From assembly GCF_000420665.1 (NCBI RefSeq), contig NZ_ATVJ01000001.1, positions 434,001 to 498,000 on the forward strand: 64,000 bases of DNA, in the 5' to 3' direction. A model generated the notes under the pieces. That model searched no databases. It was not told where the DNA came from and saw only the letters and a program-made list of their open reading frames with translations. A program made the translations under genes and the position numbers. Each line of letters begins with the position of its first letter. The stretch's first letter is position 1. Below, in pieces: positions 44,246 through 53,570 of this stretch. Source of the DNA: Ponticaulis koreensis DSM 19734. GTDB taxonomy: Bacteria > Pseudomonadota > Alphaproteobacteria > Caulobacterales > Hyphomonadaceae.

Positions 44246-44300
44246 ATCGCCCCCTCATTCAAGGCATTGCTCTTCATGAGGGGCGACAGATAGGTCACGA

Positions 44301-45200
44301 TTATGAGAAGACCAGTGCTGAGAGGCGACGACGGCCTTTCTTGGTGACGTCTGCCTTCGGACCCGCAGCCTCGAACAGCTTCAGAAGCAATTCCTTAGCC
44401 TTGCCATCTTCCCACGCCAGATCCTTCTCCAGAATCATGAAGATCGTATCGCTCGCCTGCTCGTGGCGGTTTGCTGCAATCTCGGCTTCTGCGAGTTCAT
44501 AACGAAGCTGGAAGTTCTCTGGCTCGGCGTCAGCCTTGCCTCGCAGCTCTGCAAGCTCTTCGCTTTTGGTTGGCGTGGACATGAGGTCGAGCGCTGTCTG
44601 AACGCCTTTCACATCCGGATGGGAACGCTCGTCTTCTGGCACCATTTCCAGAACCTGACGCGCGCGATCATAGTCTTCGTTCGCGAGGTAACAGCGCGCC
44701 AGACCCGCAATCGCAGGAATATGAGACTGATCAGCCTGCAGGATTTGAGAATAAAGCTGAGCTGCGCCACCGACATCGCCGTTCTGGAACATCTGCGCCG
44801 CTTGCTCTGCAGCTTCTTCAAGCTGCTGTGCGCCAGACGTGTTGGACAGAAGGCGGTCAACAAACTGCTGCACCTGTGCTTCAGGCTGCGCGCCCATGAA
44901 CGCATCAACCGGACGGCCATCAACAAAACCGAAAACGGCAGGGATGGACCGCACGCCGAGTTGGGTAGCGACGCCCTGGTTCTCATCCATATTGATTTTG
45001 ACGAGTTTCACCTTGCCGCCCGCACCGTTCACTACGCGCTCGATAGTCGGGGTCAGCTGTTTACAAGGTCCGCACCATGGCGCCCAGAAGTCTACCAGAA
45101 CGACCGCATCTTTAGATGCTTCGACAACGTCCTGCATGAAGGTCTGGTCTGTGCCTTCCTTGATCACGTCAGGGGCAGCCCCTTGAGTGCTGAAATCCAT
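44301..45200 (-). CDS. Thioredoxin-TPR co-chaperone (CnoX/YbbN-like)
   Basis: A 299-residue protein with an N-terminal thioredoxin domain, active site WCGPCKQL (~41-48), and a C-terminal TPR-like helical part (QMFQNGDVGGAAQLYSQILQADQSHIPAIAGLARCYLANEDYDRARQVLEM). This matches YbbN/CnoX, a holdase that protects proteins from oxidation and hands them to GroEL or DnaK. Both CxxC cysteines are kept, unlike E. coli CnoX. It is the first gene of a four-gene minus-strand operon. Confidence 0.87.
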   Translation of the reverse strand: MDFSTQGAAPDVIKEGTDQTFMQDVVEASKDAVVLVDFWAPWCGPCKQLTPTIERVVNGAGGKVKLVKINMDENQGVATQLGVRSIPAVFGFVDGRPVDAFMGAQPEAQVQQFVDRLLSNTSGAQQLEEAAEQAAQMFQNGDVGGAAQLYSQILQADQSHIPAIAGLARCYLANEDYDRARQVLEMVPEDERSHPDVKGVQTALDLMSTPTKSEELAELRGKADAEPENFQLRYELAEAEIAANRHEQASDTIFMILEKDLAWEDGKAKELLLKLFEAAGPKADVTKKGRRRLSALVFS

Positions 45201-45392
45201 ATTTCTCTCCGTCGGTCCGCGTGGCAGACAATGTTTTCTCTCAGATGGGATGTCTCATGCGCAGTGCAAGCATGTCATCAGCCCCGTCTGTGCTGAAATT
45301 TGCGTCAGCTAACAGCCGAAGGACATGATCGGCAATACCTGACCCCCAATACGTGCTAAACACCCGGCGGGTTCGACAGGGGGATATACGAA

Positions 45393-45704
45393 ATGGCACT
45401 TGAGCTGCGCCCGAACTGTGAAGGTTGCGACAAGGATCTACCGCCGGACGCGATAGATGCCTGCATCTGCACTTACGAATGCACCTTCTGCGCGGACTGC
45501 GTGGAAAACCTTCTCCATAATGTGTGCCCGAACTGCGGCGGCGGCTTCATGCCTCGTCCGATAAGGCCGAAAGCAGCCTGGCGTGAACGCGTATCCCTGT
45601 CATATCAGCCTGCATCTACGAAACGCCGTGCACTGAAATATGACATGTCAGATATCAAGACGCATATCGACCGGATCAAAAACATTCCACCCGAAGAGCG
45701 CTAG
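45393..45704 (+). CDS. DUF1272 protein
   Basis: A 103-residue protein with a cysteine-rich zinc-finger-like core: LRPNCEGCDKDLPPDAIDACICTYECTFCADCVENLLHNVCPNCGGGF, the DUF1272 signature. The C-terminal ~45 residues are basic and variable. It may bind zinc; the role is unknown. GGGGG precedes the ATG. Its 3' end overlaps the convergent prolyl-tRNA deacylase gene by 4 bp. Confidence 0.87.
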   Translation: MALELRPNCEGCDKDLPPDAIDACICTYECTFCADCVENLLHNVCPNCGGGFMPRPIRPKAAWRERVSLSYQPASTKRRALKYDMSDIKTHIDRIKNIPPEER

Positions 45705-46201
45705 TCGAGACCGGAGAAATCCACCACGTCACAGCTATGCCCCGTATGTGCGAGGAAACGATCAAAGTCCGCGCGTGCGATAGCTGTAGTCATGTCATTC
45801 CGCAGCGGGTGGAAGTTCATCGGATCGCTGTCTGAAAGCGTTTTCTCAAGAATAAAGCGCACGTGATGCCCGGTATCATTTGCAAGCGCGAACGCCGTAA
45901 CACTGCCCGGCTGAACACCCAGATGTTCGACCATCAGTTCAGGCGACGCAAACGAGAGGCGCCCCGTTCCGATAACGTTATGCAGGCGGTTCAGCTTTAA
46001 TTTCGTATGGGCTTCGGCAGAGATCAGCACCAGCTGGCCAGCCTTGTCTTTCATAAACAAATTCTTCGAGTGGCCGCCCGGCATGTTCACCTTCAGCTCG
46101 CGCCCCTCTTCGACCGTAAAGGTCGGCTCATGCTGAAAGGTGCGAACCGGAATATCCAGCGTTTCGAACAATCGAAACAAGTCATCAGACGTCATTGCCA
46201 T
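45701..46201 (-). CDS. YbaK/ProX-type aminoacyl-tRNA deacylase
   Basis: A 166-residue single-domain editing enzyme that hydrolyses mischarged Ala-tRNA(Pro) or similar. Family features: EPTFTVEEGRELKVNMPGGHSKNLFMKDKAGQLVLISAEAHTKLKLNRLHN (with catalytic Lys in GHSKNLF), and GSVTAFALANDTGHHVRFILEK. The SKNLFLKD-type signature points to the PrdX/ProXp-ala branch. Convergent with DUF1272. Confidence 0.85.
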   Translation of the reverse strand: MAMTSDDLFRLFETLDIPVRTFQHEPTFTVEEGRELKVNMPGGHSKNLFMKDKAGQLVLISAEAHTKLKLNRLHNVIGTGRLSFASPELMVEHLGVQPGSVTAFALANDTGHHVRFILEKTLSDSDPMNFHPLRNDMTTAIARADFDRFLAHTGHSCDVVDFSGLD

Positions 46202-46254
46202 GGGAGCCCCTTGCGTCGCTACGCACCTTCCTGTTCAACTCATCAGGATATGTA

Positions 46255-47022
46255 ATGGCAAGTCCAGAGGGCCTGATGCAACTCGATTGTTACCGGATTT
46301 ATGACACAGCACCGAAAATCATTCCCGGCCGTTCCCGCCGCGAATGGATGGACGCCTTTGCGGACCGCCACCCGTATCGCTGCCTGCCTCTGACAATGGC
46401 AAACTCTACGGGCTGGGAAATTCTGTGCCCGATTGATCTGGAGATTGAGTGGAATGGCGGCGAGATGGAAGACGCCATCACCTTCCGCAGTTCTGCTGGC
46501 CCGCAAGCCATCGCTTCTTTTGCTGCCAGCCATTTTCGCCGCGGTATTGTGACCATGCACACAGGCCATTTATTCCGGACGCCTCCGGGCTGGGGGCTCT
46601 GGTGTAATGGTGCACCGAACTGGCCAAAAGATGGCATTATGCCTCTGTCTGGCCTTGTAGAAACCGACTGGCTGCCTTTCCCATTCACGATGAACTGGCA
46701 GATGACGCGTCCGGGCGTAGTGCGGTTTGAGAAAGACGAGCCGTTCTGCTTCTTCACTTTGATGGAGCATGAAAAGCTCGAAGAGATTACGCCGCAGCTG
46801 CGCCAGCTCGACGACAATGAAGAGCTGAAAGCCGAGTTTAAAGCATGGTCCGAAAGCCGCGCCGACTTCAACAAACGCCTTGAAGAAGGCGAAGAAGGCG
46901 CTCTGCGCGATAAATGGCAACGCCATTATATGCGCGGAACGAAAACGAGCGGCCAGAAGGTCGAAAGCCACAAAACCAAGCGCCAGCTTCAGGCCCCTGT
47001 TGAGGCAAAAGACAAAGCTTGA
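46255..47022 (+). CDS. DUF6065-type protein
   Basis: From ATG 46255 the 255-residue soluble protein has LDCYRIYDTAPKIIPGRSRREWMDAFADRHPYRCLPLTMANSTGWEI, then CNGAPNWPKDGIMPLSGLVETDWLPFPFTMNWQMTRPG, which I recall from the DUF6065 family. The function is unknown. Its C-terminus is basic and probably flexible. The stop overlaps the TTG of the nuclease gene as TTGA. An open frame extends 20 codons upstream into the deacylase start region and is not used. Confidence 0.72.
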   Translation: MASPEGLMQLDCYRIYDTAPKIIPGRSRREWMDAFADRHPYRCLPLTMANSTGWEILCPIDLEIEWNGGEMEDAITFRSSAGPQAIASFAASHFRRGIVTMHTGHLFRTPPGWGLWCNGAPNWPKDGIMPLSGLVETDWLPFPFTMNWQMTRPGVVRFEKDEPFCFFTLMEHEKLEEITPQLRQLDDNEELKAEFKAWSESRADFNKRLEEGEEGALRDKWQRHYMRGTKTSGQKVESHKTKRQLQAPVEAKDKA

Positions 47023-47762
47023 TCCGTGCTGCGGCCATTCTTCTTATCGCTTTAGGCCTTGCCGCATGCTCGGCTGACGACCCGTCGTCAAACTGGGCGC
47101 GCGGACAAAGCGGAACCGTTTCGCGCGTCATCGACGGCGACTCCTTCGTATTAGATGACGGGCTCGTCGTGCGCCTGGTCAGCATAGAGGCGCCATCCTT
47201 CGGATATCGTGGTGACGAAGATGATCCGTATGCAGAAGAGTCGAAACGCGCTTTGGAAAGACTAGTCCTCGGACGCCGCGTTGAGCTGTTTTATCCGGGC
47301 CTCACGCAGGACCGGTATGAACGCGCCCTGGCGCAGGTCTATGGCTTCAACGAAGCAGGCAGCCGGTTCTGGGTGAATGAGGAAATGGCGAGTTCTGGCA
47401 ATGCATGGGTCAGGCTCTATCCCGACACTTCGCCAGGAAGTGATGCGCTCTGGATTTCAGAAGCCGAGGCGCGCGCAGATAGTATAGGCCTGTGGGGTGA
47501 CGCCTCACCAGAAAGCTCTATCACTGACGCTGAAGACGCCGATGGTGAGTTTGTAATTCTGACTGGTCGCTTACTGGAAGGCACGGAGTATGAAACTGAC
47601 TGCGTACACCGGCTCGTCGGATCAGACATATCGGTGCGTTACCGCGCGCTAGCCGGATGCAATGTCATTCCGGAAGGAGAAGTAGAAATTCGCGGCTGGG
47701 CCAGAAACGGATCAGTTAGCGCAGGGTATCACGCTAATATCCGCCCCCTGCCCGAAGATTAA
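47019..47762 (+). CDS. Thermonuclease-family lipoprotein (TTG start)
   Basis: A 247-residue staphylococcal-nuclease-like protein with a lipoprotein signal (LAAC, Cys17). The SNase catalytic triad is recognisable: Arg in LVVRLVSIEAP, Glu in DPYAEESKRALERLV, and Arg in DRYERALAQVY. It should degrade nucleic acid outside the inner membrane. About 70 residues beyond the SNase domain contain two Cys and are unassigned. It starts with TTG overlapping the previous stop (TTGA), so translation is coupled. Its 3' end overlaps rpoH by 4 bp. Confidence 0.83.
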   Translation: MIRAAAILLIALGLAACSADDPSSNWARGQSGTVSRVIDGDSFVLDDGLVVRLVSIEAPSFGYRGDEDDPYAEESKRALERLVLGRRVELFYPGLTQDRYERALAQVYGFNEAGSRFWVNEEMASSGNAWVRLYPDTSPGSDALWISEAEARADSIGLWGDASPESSITDAEDADGEFVILTGRLLEGTEYETDCVHRLVGSDISVRYRALAGCNVIPEGEVEIRGWARNGSVSAGYHANIRPLPED

Positions 47763-48649
47763 AGCTGATCCGGCAGCAAGCCTGATTCTTCCGGATTGCC
47801 GGCGATATCGATCAGTATTTTCTTCAGCTTGCCCATTGCAGCCTGCTCAATCTGGCGCACGCGCTCCTTGGAGACACCAAGCTCCTGCCCCAGCGCTTCG
47901 AGCGTGACGTTCTCTTCCGTGAGCCGACGACGCATGATGATGAACTTCTCACGCTCGTTCAGATGCTCAAGCGCCTGACTGATCCAGCCGGATCGCTTCG
48001 CGTCATCATGCTCGCTCATGTAAGATTGTTCAGGCGTAGCACCCTCATCGGGTAGAAGGTCCTGAAATTCGGCACCAGAGTCGTCGGCGACAGGCACGTT
48101 GAGCGACCGGTCCGACGAGAAAAGCCGAGCAGACATGCGCTCAACGTCACGCTCCGGTACGCCAAGCTCTTTAGCGATATAGGCTTTGACCTCGGGAGAC
48201 GGACTCGCATCCTGCACATCATCGATCTTCGCGCGCAGGCGCTTCAGATTAAAGAAGAGAGATTTCTGTGCGGCAGTTGTTCCTGTACGGACGATAGACC
48301 AGTTTCGCAGAACATAGTCCTGTATCGCAGCGCGGATCCACCAGGTCGCATAGGTCGAGAAACGAACATCACGCTCGGGGTCAAAACGGGCCGCAGCCTG
48401 CATCAGGCCGATATTTCCTTCCTGAATAAGATCATTCAGCGGAAGGCCGTAATTTCGGAATCGATTCGCGATGGAGATTACGAGGCGCACATAAGCCATG
48501 GTCAGCTCATGTAGTGCTTCTTCATCTTCCTCTTCACGCCAGCGGCGTGCGAGTTCCCGTTCGTGCCCCTGCTCAAGCAGCGGCGCATCCATTGCGGTTT
48601 TGACAAACTTCCGGTCAGCACCCGGGTTTGACACGTCGCTAACGGCCAT
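47759..48649 (-). CDS. rpoH: Heat-shock sigma factor RpoH
   Basis: A 296-residue sigma-32. Region 2 has LHELTMAYVRLVISIANRFRNYGLPLNDLIQEGNIGLMQAAARFDPERDVRFSTYATWWIRAAIQDYVLRN. The RpoH box follows as TAAQKSLFFNLKRLRAKI, and region 4 as TLEALGQELGVSKERVRQIEQAAMGKL. It controls chaperone and protease genes. AGGAG lies 6 nt before the ATG. It is convergent with the nuclease gene (4-bp overlap) and follows carD in the same direction. Confidence 0.95.
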   Translation of the reverse strand: MAVSDVSNPGADRKFVKTAMDAPLLEQGHERELARRWREEEDEEALHELTMAYVRLVISIANRFRNYGLPLNDLIQEGNIGLMQAAARFDPERDVRFSTYATWWIRAAIQDYVLRNWSIVRTGTTAAQKSLFFNLKRLRAKIDDVQDASPSPEVKAYIAKELGVPERDVERMSARLFSSDRSLNVPVADDSGAEFQDLLPDEGATPEQSYMSEHDDAKRSGWISQALEHLNEREKFIIMRRRLTEENVTLEALGQELGVSKERVRQIEQAAMGKLKKILIDIAGNPEESGLLPDQL

Positions 48650-48714
48650 GCGTATCTCCTGTGCTACAGAGAGATACGCAGCTTGGCCGTTATCGGATCA
48701 AAAACTTGAGAAAG

Positions 48715-49233
48715 TTAGGCTGCTTTTTTAGCAAGGGAAGAGGTGAGACGCTCAATAGCTTCGTCACGCTCGATATTTTCTACAGCAGCAAGCTCGCGAG
48801 CCATACGGTCCAGAGCGGATTCGTAAAGCTGGCGTTCTGAGTAAGATTGCTCAGGCTGGTCTTCAGCGCGGTGAAGGTCACGAACGACTTCCGCGATAGA
48901 GATCAGATCACCAGAGTTGATTTTCGCTTCGTATTCCTGAGCGCGGCGGCTCCACATCGTGCGCTTGATACGTGCACGACCTGTGAGCGTGTGCAGCGCA
49001 TCGTCAACAAGTTTAGACCCCGCAAGAGCGCGCATGCCGGACGCAACTGCACGTGCAGTTGGAACGCGAAGGATCATTTTGTCCTGGTCGAAAGCAACGA
49101 CATAAACTTCAAGATCGATTCCAGCGACAGACTCTTTTTCGACGCCGGTGATGGTGCCTACACCGTGAGCTGGATACACGACGTGCTGGCCGACTTCGAA
49201 ACCTGATTTTTTATCTTGAGCCCGTTTTGCCAT
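48715..49233 (-). CDS. carD: CarD-family transcriptional regulator
   Basis: A 172-residue RNA-polymerase-binding factor stabilising open promoter complexes, important for rRNA and growth control. The N-terminal RID (Tudor-like) domain reads FEVGQHVVYPAHGVGTITGVEKESVAGIDLEVYVVAF. The C-terminal DNA-binding helical domain includes RRAQEYEAKINSGDLISIAEVVRDLHRAEDQPEQSYSERQLYESALDRMARE, as in CdnL/CarD. A CtrA-type box lies about 80 bp upstream. Confidence 0.95.
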   Translation of the reverse strand: MAKRAQDKKSGFEVGQHVVYPAHGVGTITGVEKESVAGIDLEVYVVAFDQDKMILRVPTARAVASGMRALAGSKLVDDALHTLTGRARIKRTMWSRRAQEYEAKINSGDLISIAEVVRDLHRAEDQPEQSYSERQLYESALDRMARELAAVENIERDEAIERLTSSLAKKAA

Positions 49234-49313
49234 TTTTTGTTTTACCTCTCAACGCAAACAAATCGACGCTCAATAACTCTCCGTGCTAATCAAAAACACA
49301 GGATTAGCAGAAA

Positions 49314-49328
49314 TTAACCATTGGTTAA
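49314..49328. promoter_or_regulatory. Perfect CtrA-type box upstream of carD
   Basis: TTAA-N7-TTAA, with spacer CCATTGG making the whole element palindromic. It lies between fdxA (upstream) and carD, 80 bp before the carD ATG, suggesting cell-cycle control of carD. Confidence 0.55.
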
Positions 49329-49349
49329 GAATTATGAGCGCGGGAACGC

Positions 49350-49374
49350 CTTATAACACACTATTGCTTATAAG
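49350..49374. repeat. Inverted repeat CTTATAA/TTATAAG between fdxA and carD
   Basis: Perfect 7-bp arms with an 11-nt spacer, 22 bp further upstream than the CtrA-type box. A second regulator could bind here. No T-tract follows, so it does not look like a terminator. Confidence 0.4.
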
Positions 49375-49441
49375 AATAGTGCCCTGTCACACTTGTTTCA
49401 CGTAAGGCATAACTAGGCTTAGGAAGTTATCAGCGGTCTGC

Positions 49442-49783
49442 CTAACTTCCAGACCCTGGCTTTTCAGAGAAATACTTCTCAAATTTACCTTTTTCTTCGG
49501 CAAACTGGTCACGATCCGTAGGTGGCGTGCCCATGACTGTAATATTCGGCCAGACTTCAGCGAACTTGGAGTTGATCTTCAGCCACTTACCATCCGGCTC
49601 ATCTTCCGTATCCGGAACAATAGCTTCAACCGGGCACTCAGGCTCGCAGACGCCGCAATCGATACACTCGTCCGGGTGAATTACGAGGAAGTTTTCACCC
49701 TCATAAAAACAGTCCACCGGACACACTTCGACACAATCCATGTATTTGCATTTAATACAGGCATCCGTGACGATATAAGTCAT
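49442..49783 (-). CDS. fdxA: Seven-iron ferredoxin FdxA
   Basis: A 113-residue Fdx[56 protein letters not shown] carries the CX7CX3CP and CX2CX2CX3CP sets for one 3Fe-4S and one 4Fe-4S cluster. The long C-terminal extension ([22 protein letters not shown]) is typical of FdxA. It is an electron carrier in the cytoplasm. It lies within the helicase-S4-TerB-fdxA-carD-rpoH run. Confidence 0.95.
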   Translation of the reverse strand: MTYIVTDACIKCKYMDCVEVCPVDCFYEGENFLVIHPDECIDCGVCEPECPVEAIVPDTEDEPDGKWLKINSKFAEVWPNITVMGTPPTDRDQFAEEKGKFEKYFSEKPGSGS

Positions 49784-49846
49784 TCAATCATTCTCCGACC
49801 AGTTTCGGCGATCACATGCGGCGCGAATAGCAGAAAGTCAATTAAG

Positions 49847-50299
49847 CTAAGCTAAAGACTGCTGTTCAGCGCGTTTTCTGGCCTCTGCTCGATCACGATC
49901 TTCAATGTGAAGCAAGGAGGCGACATGACGCACAAACGCATCTTCAAACGGGCATTTCTCACCGTCCGCCAGCGTCACATAGTAGAGTCCCTCAATGAAG
50001 GCGATGCGATTGGCTTCCGGCAGGGTTTTGACCAGCGTCGTGTACTGGTGCGCGCCCGTCGCATGTTCAGCAACATCTTCAGCTTCATTCAGAATGGTGG
50101 AAGCCTCATCCGTTGAGATGTCGAACGTCTTCGTCAGAACCTCAACAATGCGCGTACTTTCAATGTCAGCATAAATGCCGTCAGTGAGCGCCGTCTCAAC
50201 GAGAAGCGCTGCAGCCGCAACTTTCGGATCGTCTGTACGACCTGCTTCAACTTCCTGAGGCTCTTCAGAGCCGAAGATAGATTTCAACCAGTTCATCAT
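49847..50299 (-). CDS. TerB-family protein
   Basis: A 150-residue TerB-like helical protein: KVAAAALLVETALTDGIYADIESTRIVEVLTKTFDISTDEASTILNEAEDVAEHA, then LYYVTLADGEKCPFEDAFVRHVASLLHI, the TerB acidic-helix pattern. TerB domains bind metals and occur in tellurite-resistance and stress contexts; the specific role is unknown. It is inserted between the S4 gene and fdxA, which are direct neighbours in many relatives. Confidence 0.82.
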   Translation of the reverse strand: MMNWLKSIFGSEEPQEVEAGRTDDPKVAAAALLVETALTDGIYADIESTRIVEVLTKTFDISTDEASTILNEAEDVAEHATGAHQYTTLVKTLPEANRIAFIEGLYYVTLADGEKCPFEDAFVRHVASLLHIEDRDRAEARKRAEQQSLA

Positions 50300-50357
50300 G
50301 GCAGTATTCCTGAGTTCCCCGTCAGACCGGACCGTGTTTGTCCGGCAACGTCAAGCC

Positions 50358-50648
50358 TTAACCCTCACTCTCCTCGCTCACGCTTTCATAAAAGCCCTGA
50401 GCTTCAGCAGCAGGCCCACGCCGGAGCGGCAGACCAAGCACGCGCACCGTCAGCACCTGACCGCGCGCCCTGAATGTGAGGATATCGCCCTCACACACGG
50501 TTGCGCCGGGTTTCTGTGATTTGCGGATCATACCCGTACGATCAATCCGAACACCTTTTTGCGACACAGCCTTGGCGGCATCGGCGCGCATTTTGAAAAA
50601 GCGCGCCCGCCAAAGCCAGATATCAAGGCGTTGTTCGGTTTCAGCCAA
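50358..50648 (-). CDS. S4-domain RNA-binding protein (Hsp15-like), TTG start
   Basis: A 96-residue S4-domain protein: QRLDIWLWRARFFKMRADAAKAVSQKGVRIDRTGMIRKSQKPGATVCEGDILTF. Hsp15 in E. coli rescues stalled 50S subunits. The start is TTG at 50648, 9 nt after the helicase stop codon, so the two are probably translationally coupled. The gene order helicase-S4 is conserved in alphaproteobacteria. Confidence 0.85.
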   Translation of the reverse strand: MAETEQRLDIWLWRARFFKMRADAAKAVSQKGVRIDRTGMIRKSQKPGATVCEGDILTFRARGQVLTVRVLGLPLRRGPAAEAQGFYESVSEESEG

Positions 50649-50656
50649 GGGCTTAC

Positions 50657-53497
50657 CTATTCAGCAGGTTTCTCGGTCGGCTCGCTGGATTGAGCGCTCT
50701 CAGCCGCTTTATCAGCAGCTTCCTGCGGTACAACTTCCGGAGACGGGTTTTCGGTCACCTCAGGCTGAACGCTCTGCGTCTGATCCTTAGCCTCTTCAGA
50801 AACAGCCTCAGGCTTTTCAGCCTTCGGTTTTTTCTTCTTTTTTGGCTTAGGCTTTGGCGCCGGAGGAGGCGGTAGAAGCGAGGCAAGCGCTGCGAATGGA
50901 TTATCCGGATCCTGCTTACGCGCTTCGGCGCGTTCCTGTGCACGTGCCTTGGCCTGCCCCCGGTTGTCGCCGCCACGTTGCGGACGATTACCACCCTTGC
51001 CTTCAGCGCCTTTCGCGCGGGCCGGACGCTTACCACCACCCTGTTGCGGCGGACCATTCCGGCGGCCTTGCGGGCGGTCAGTTCGGGCACGGGCCATAAA
51101 GCGCCAGTTTTTCACTGCGCCGGTTTCGGCGTCATGTTCGGCTGGTGAAAGGCCATACGCTTTCAGAACTTCAACAAAGGCATCACCCGGCGAAGAAACC
51201 ACGGAGGCTAGCTCTGGCGGAATTTCGAACTGGTTCTTGCCAGCCTCCTTACGGCGCTTATCGATTTCCCATGCCAGGCGTTCTGCAAGGTCTGCACGGA
51301 TCGCCCGCGGACCAAATCGCAGATACCCCTGAGAAAGAAGCGCCTGATCGCTCCAGCCCTCATCGACCGGGAATGAGCCCGCACCCGTAGGCGCGATCAT
51401 GACGTCTGTGTCGTTAAAGACAGAGAAGAGACGCGCAATCAGCGCCTGTTGGGCTGGTTTGGTTGTTTCTGGAGCATAAGCTGCAACACGGCCAGCGCGA
51501 ATGCCCCAGCCTTTAAGCGCTTCACGTTCTTCAGCAGACAGACGCAGCGGCGGGTCATCCTTGCGCACGTCGATCGCAGCGCCGGATTCCAGAACGCGAT
51601 ACGCAATACCGCGCGCCATGCCTGGCATTTCAGCTTCGTTGAGCTGGGCTTTCAGCGCCATCAGAGCCGGAAGAAGCTTCTGCGCATAATCGGTGACATA
51701 GCGTTCTGCACGGGCACGTGCCTGTTCGCGTTCCTCAGGGACCGCATCTTCTGCGCCAATGAGTTCCGCACGCGGGCTCAGCCAGTCATTACCTTTAGTG
51801 AGGCGCGCAATCGGCTTATCCGCATACAGCACCTGACCATAATCATTGATAGAGAACGCGATCTGCTCTGCTTTAGCGATCTCGCCGAGACGCTGTGAAA
51901 GGATCGGTTTCAGCGCTTGCATGGCCGCGCTGCGAATGGCTTTGCCTTCCAGCTTGGACGCATCATCCACTGGACGGAACACAAGCCCCTCCAGATGACC
52001 GACCACATGGCCTTCAATCGTAATTTCACCGTTATCGCCAAATCCGGCTTCCATTGCACCCTCACGGCTTAGTCCACGCATTAATGCGGTGGTTCTCTTG
52101 TCTACAAAGCGAAGAGTCAAACACTCATGCAAAGCATCTGACAGAAGATCCTCAATTTCGCGCGTTTCATTGCGCCAGATTTCAGCCTTCTCGACCCAAT
52201 CAGATCGGTTTGCTGCATACGTCCAAGTACGGATGGCAGCAAGTCGTGTCTGCAAAACGCCCAGATCGCCTTCTGTAGAACGCAAACGTGAAAGAGCGGT
52301 TTCCATAAAGCTGCATGACAGGCGGGCATCGGGATCAGCCAGATTATTCCAGAGCGTCTGAACCACACGGTGATGCCCATCCACACCCGTCCGGCGAAAA
52401 TCCGGCAGGCAGCATAAATCCCAGAGCCGCTTCACATACTTGCCTGATGTGCAGCGTTCTTTGACGTCATGATCCATCGCCATCCGGCGGAGCGTTGCCT
52501 CGTCCAGCGCGTCCGGCGTCTGACGCAGGATCGGATCGCCGCTATTTTTCGTCAGCGCACGGAGAAGGTCGTCAATCGTGCGATAACTGAGGTCATAGTT
52601 GCGCCATTGCAGGAAAGGGACCGGCTCGAAATGGTGCTCCTCAATACGGGCCACCATATCCTCTTCAAACGGCATGCAATCGCCCGTCTCGCCGAAAGTC
52701 CCATCGGTACGGAAACGCCCCGCGCGGCCCGCAATCTGCCCGGCTTCGGCAGCATTCAGTTCCCGACGGCGGCGCCCGTCAAACTTAGCTCGCGAAGCAA
52801 AGGCGATATGCTCAACATCAAGGTTGAGCCCCATGCCAATGGCATCCGTCGCGACGAGATAATCCACCTCGCCAGACTGATACATATCTACTTGAGCGTT
52901 TCGCGTACGCGGGCTAAGCGCGCCCATCACCACCGCAGACCCGCCGCGCTGGCGCTTTAACAGCTCTGCAATCGCGTAGACCTCGTCGGCCGAGAAAGCG
53001 ACAATGGCAGAGCGTTTCGGCAGCTTGGTGATCTTGCGCGGGCCAATATAGGTAAGTTCTGAAAACCGCTCTCTGTGCGTGGTATCCACATCGAGGCCGA
53101 GCCGGCGTAGCGGTTCGCGCATGATCTCAGAGCCTAGCAACACCGTCTCATGATTGCCGCGCGCATGCAGAATGCGATGCGTAAACACGTGCCCACGATC
53201 AGGATCAGAGGCGAGCTGGATTTCATCAATCGCCATGAAGTCAACGCGCTGAGAGAGCGGCATCGCCTCCACCGTACAAATGAAATAGCGCGCATTTTCG
53301 GGCCAGATACGCTCTTCGCCTGTTACCAGAGCCACCGAGCCATAGCCCTTTTGAGCAACGACCTTGTCGTAAATCTCACGGGCAAGCAGGCGCAAAGGCA
53401 GACCGATCATGCCAGAGCCATAAGCCAGCATGCGTTCCAATGCATAGTGAGTTTTGCCGGTATTGGTAGGGCCAAGGACGGCCACGAGCTTGCTCAT
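50657..53497 (-). CDS. Suv3-like superfamily 2 RNA helicase with RGG/Lys-rich tail
   Basis: A 946-residue helicase. Motif I is GPTNTGKTHYALERM (residues 8-22), motif II MAIDEIQLASDPDRGHVFTHRIL, and the later motifs include DYLVATDAIGMGLNLDVEHIAF and AGQIAGRAGRF. This follows mitochondrial Suv3, a degradosome RNA helicase. The last ~200 residues are low complexity: GRRNGPPQQGGGKRP, RGGDNRGQ repeats and a Lys/Pro-rich stretch, which may bind RNA or form condensates. The S4 gene follows 9 nt after its stop. Confidence 0.88.
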   Translation of the reverse strand: MSKLVAVLGPTNTGKTHYALERMLAYGSGMIGLPLRLLAREIYDKVVAQKGYGSVALVTGEERIWPENARYFICTVEAMPLSQRVDFMAIDEIQLASDPDRGHVFTHRILHARGNHETVLLGSEIMREPLRRLGLDVDTTHRERFSELTYIGPRKITKLPKRSAIVAFSADEVYAIAELLKRQRGGSAVVMGALSPRTRNAQVDMYQSGEVDYLVATDAIGMGLNLDVEHIAFASRAKFDGRRRRELNAAEAGQIAGRAGRFRTDGTFGETGDCMPFEEDMVARIEEHHFEPVPFLQWRNYDLSYRTIDDLLRALTKNSGDPILRQTPDALDEATLRRMAMDHDVKERCTSGKYVKRLWDLCCLPDFRRTGVDGHHRVVQTLWNNLADPDARLSCSFMETALSRLRSTEGDLGVLQTRLAAIRTWTYAANRSDWVEKAEIWRNETREIEDLLSDALHECLTLRFVDKRTTALMRGLSREGAMEAGFGDNGEITIEGHVVGHLEGLVFRPVDDASKLEGKAIRSAAMQALKPILSQRLGEIAKAEQIAFSINDYGQVLYADKPIARLTKGNDWLSPRAELIGAEDAVPEEREQARARAERYVTDYAQKLLPALMALKAQLNEAEMPGMARGIAYRVLESGAAIDVRKDDPPLRLSAEEREALKGWGIRAGRVAAYAPETTKPAQQALIARLFSVFNDTDVMIAPTGAGSFPVDEGWSDQALLSQGYLRFGPRAIRADLAERLAWEIDKRRKEAGKNQFEIPPELASVVSSPGDAFVEVLKAYGLSPAEHDAETGAVKNWRFMARARTDRPQGRRNGPPQQGGGKRPARAKGAEGKGGNRPQRGGDNRGQAKARAQERAEARKQDPDNPFAALASLLPPPPAPKPKPKKKKKPKAEKPEAVSEEAKDQTQSVQPEVTENPSPEVVPQEAADKAAESAQSSEPTEKPAE

Positions 53498-53570
53498 GGT
53501 CGAGAGCGCTTTTCTGCTTTTACGTTACGCTATCAGCCCTAGTGGCATGGAGGTTTGAGAGCAAGAGGCC

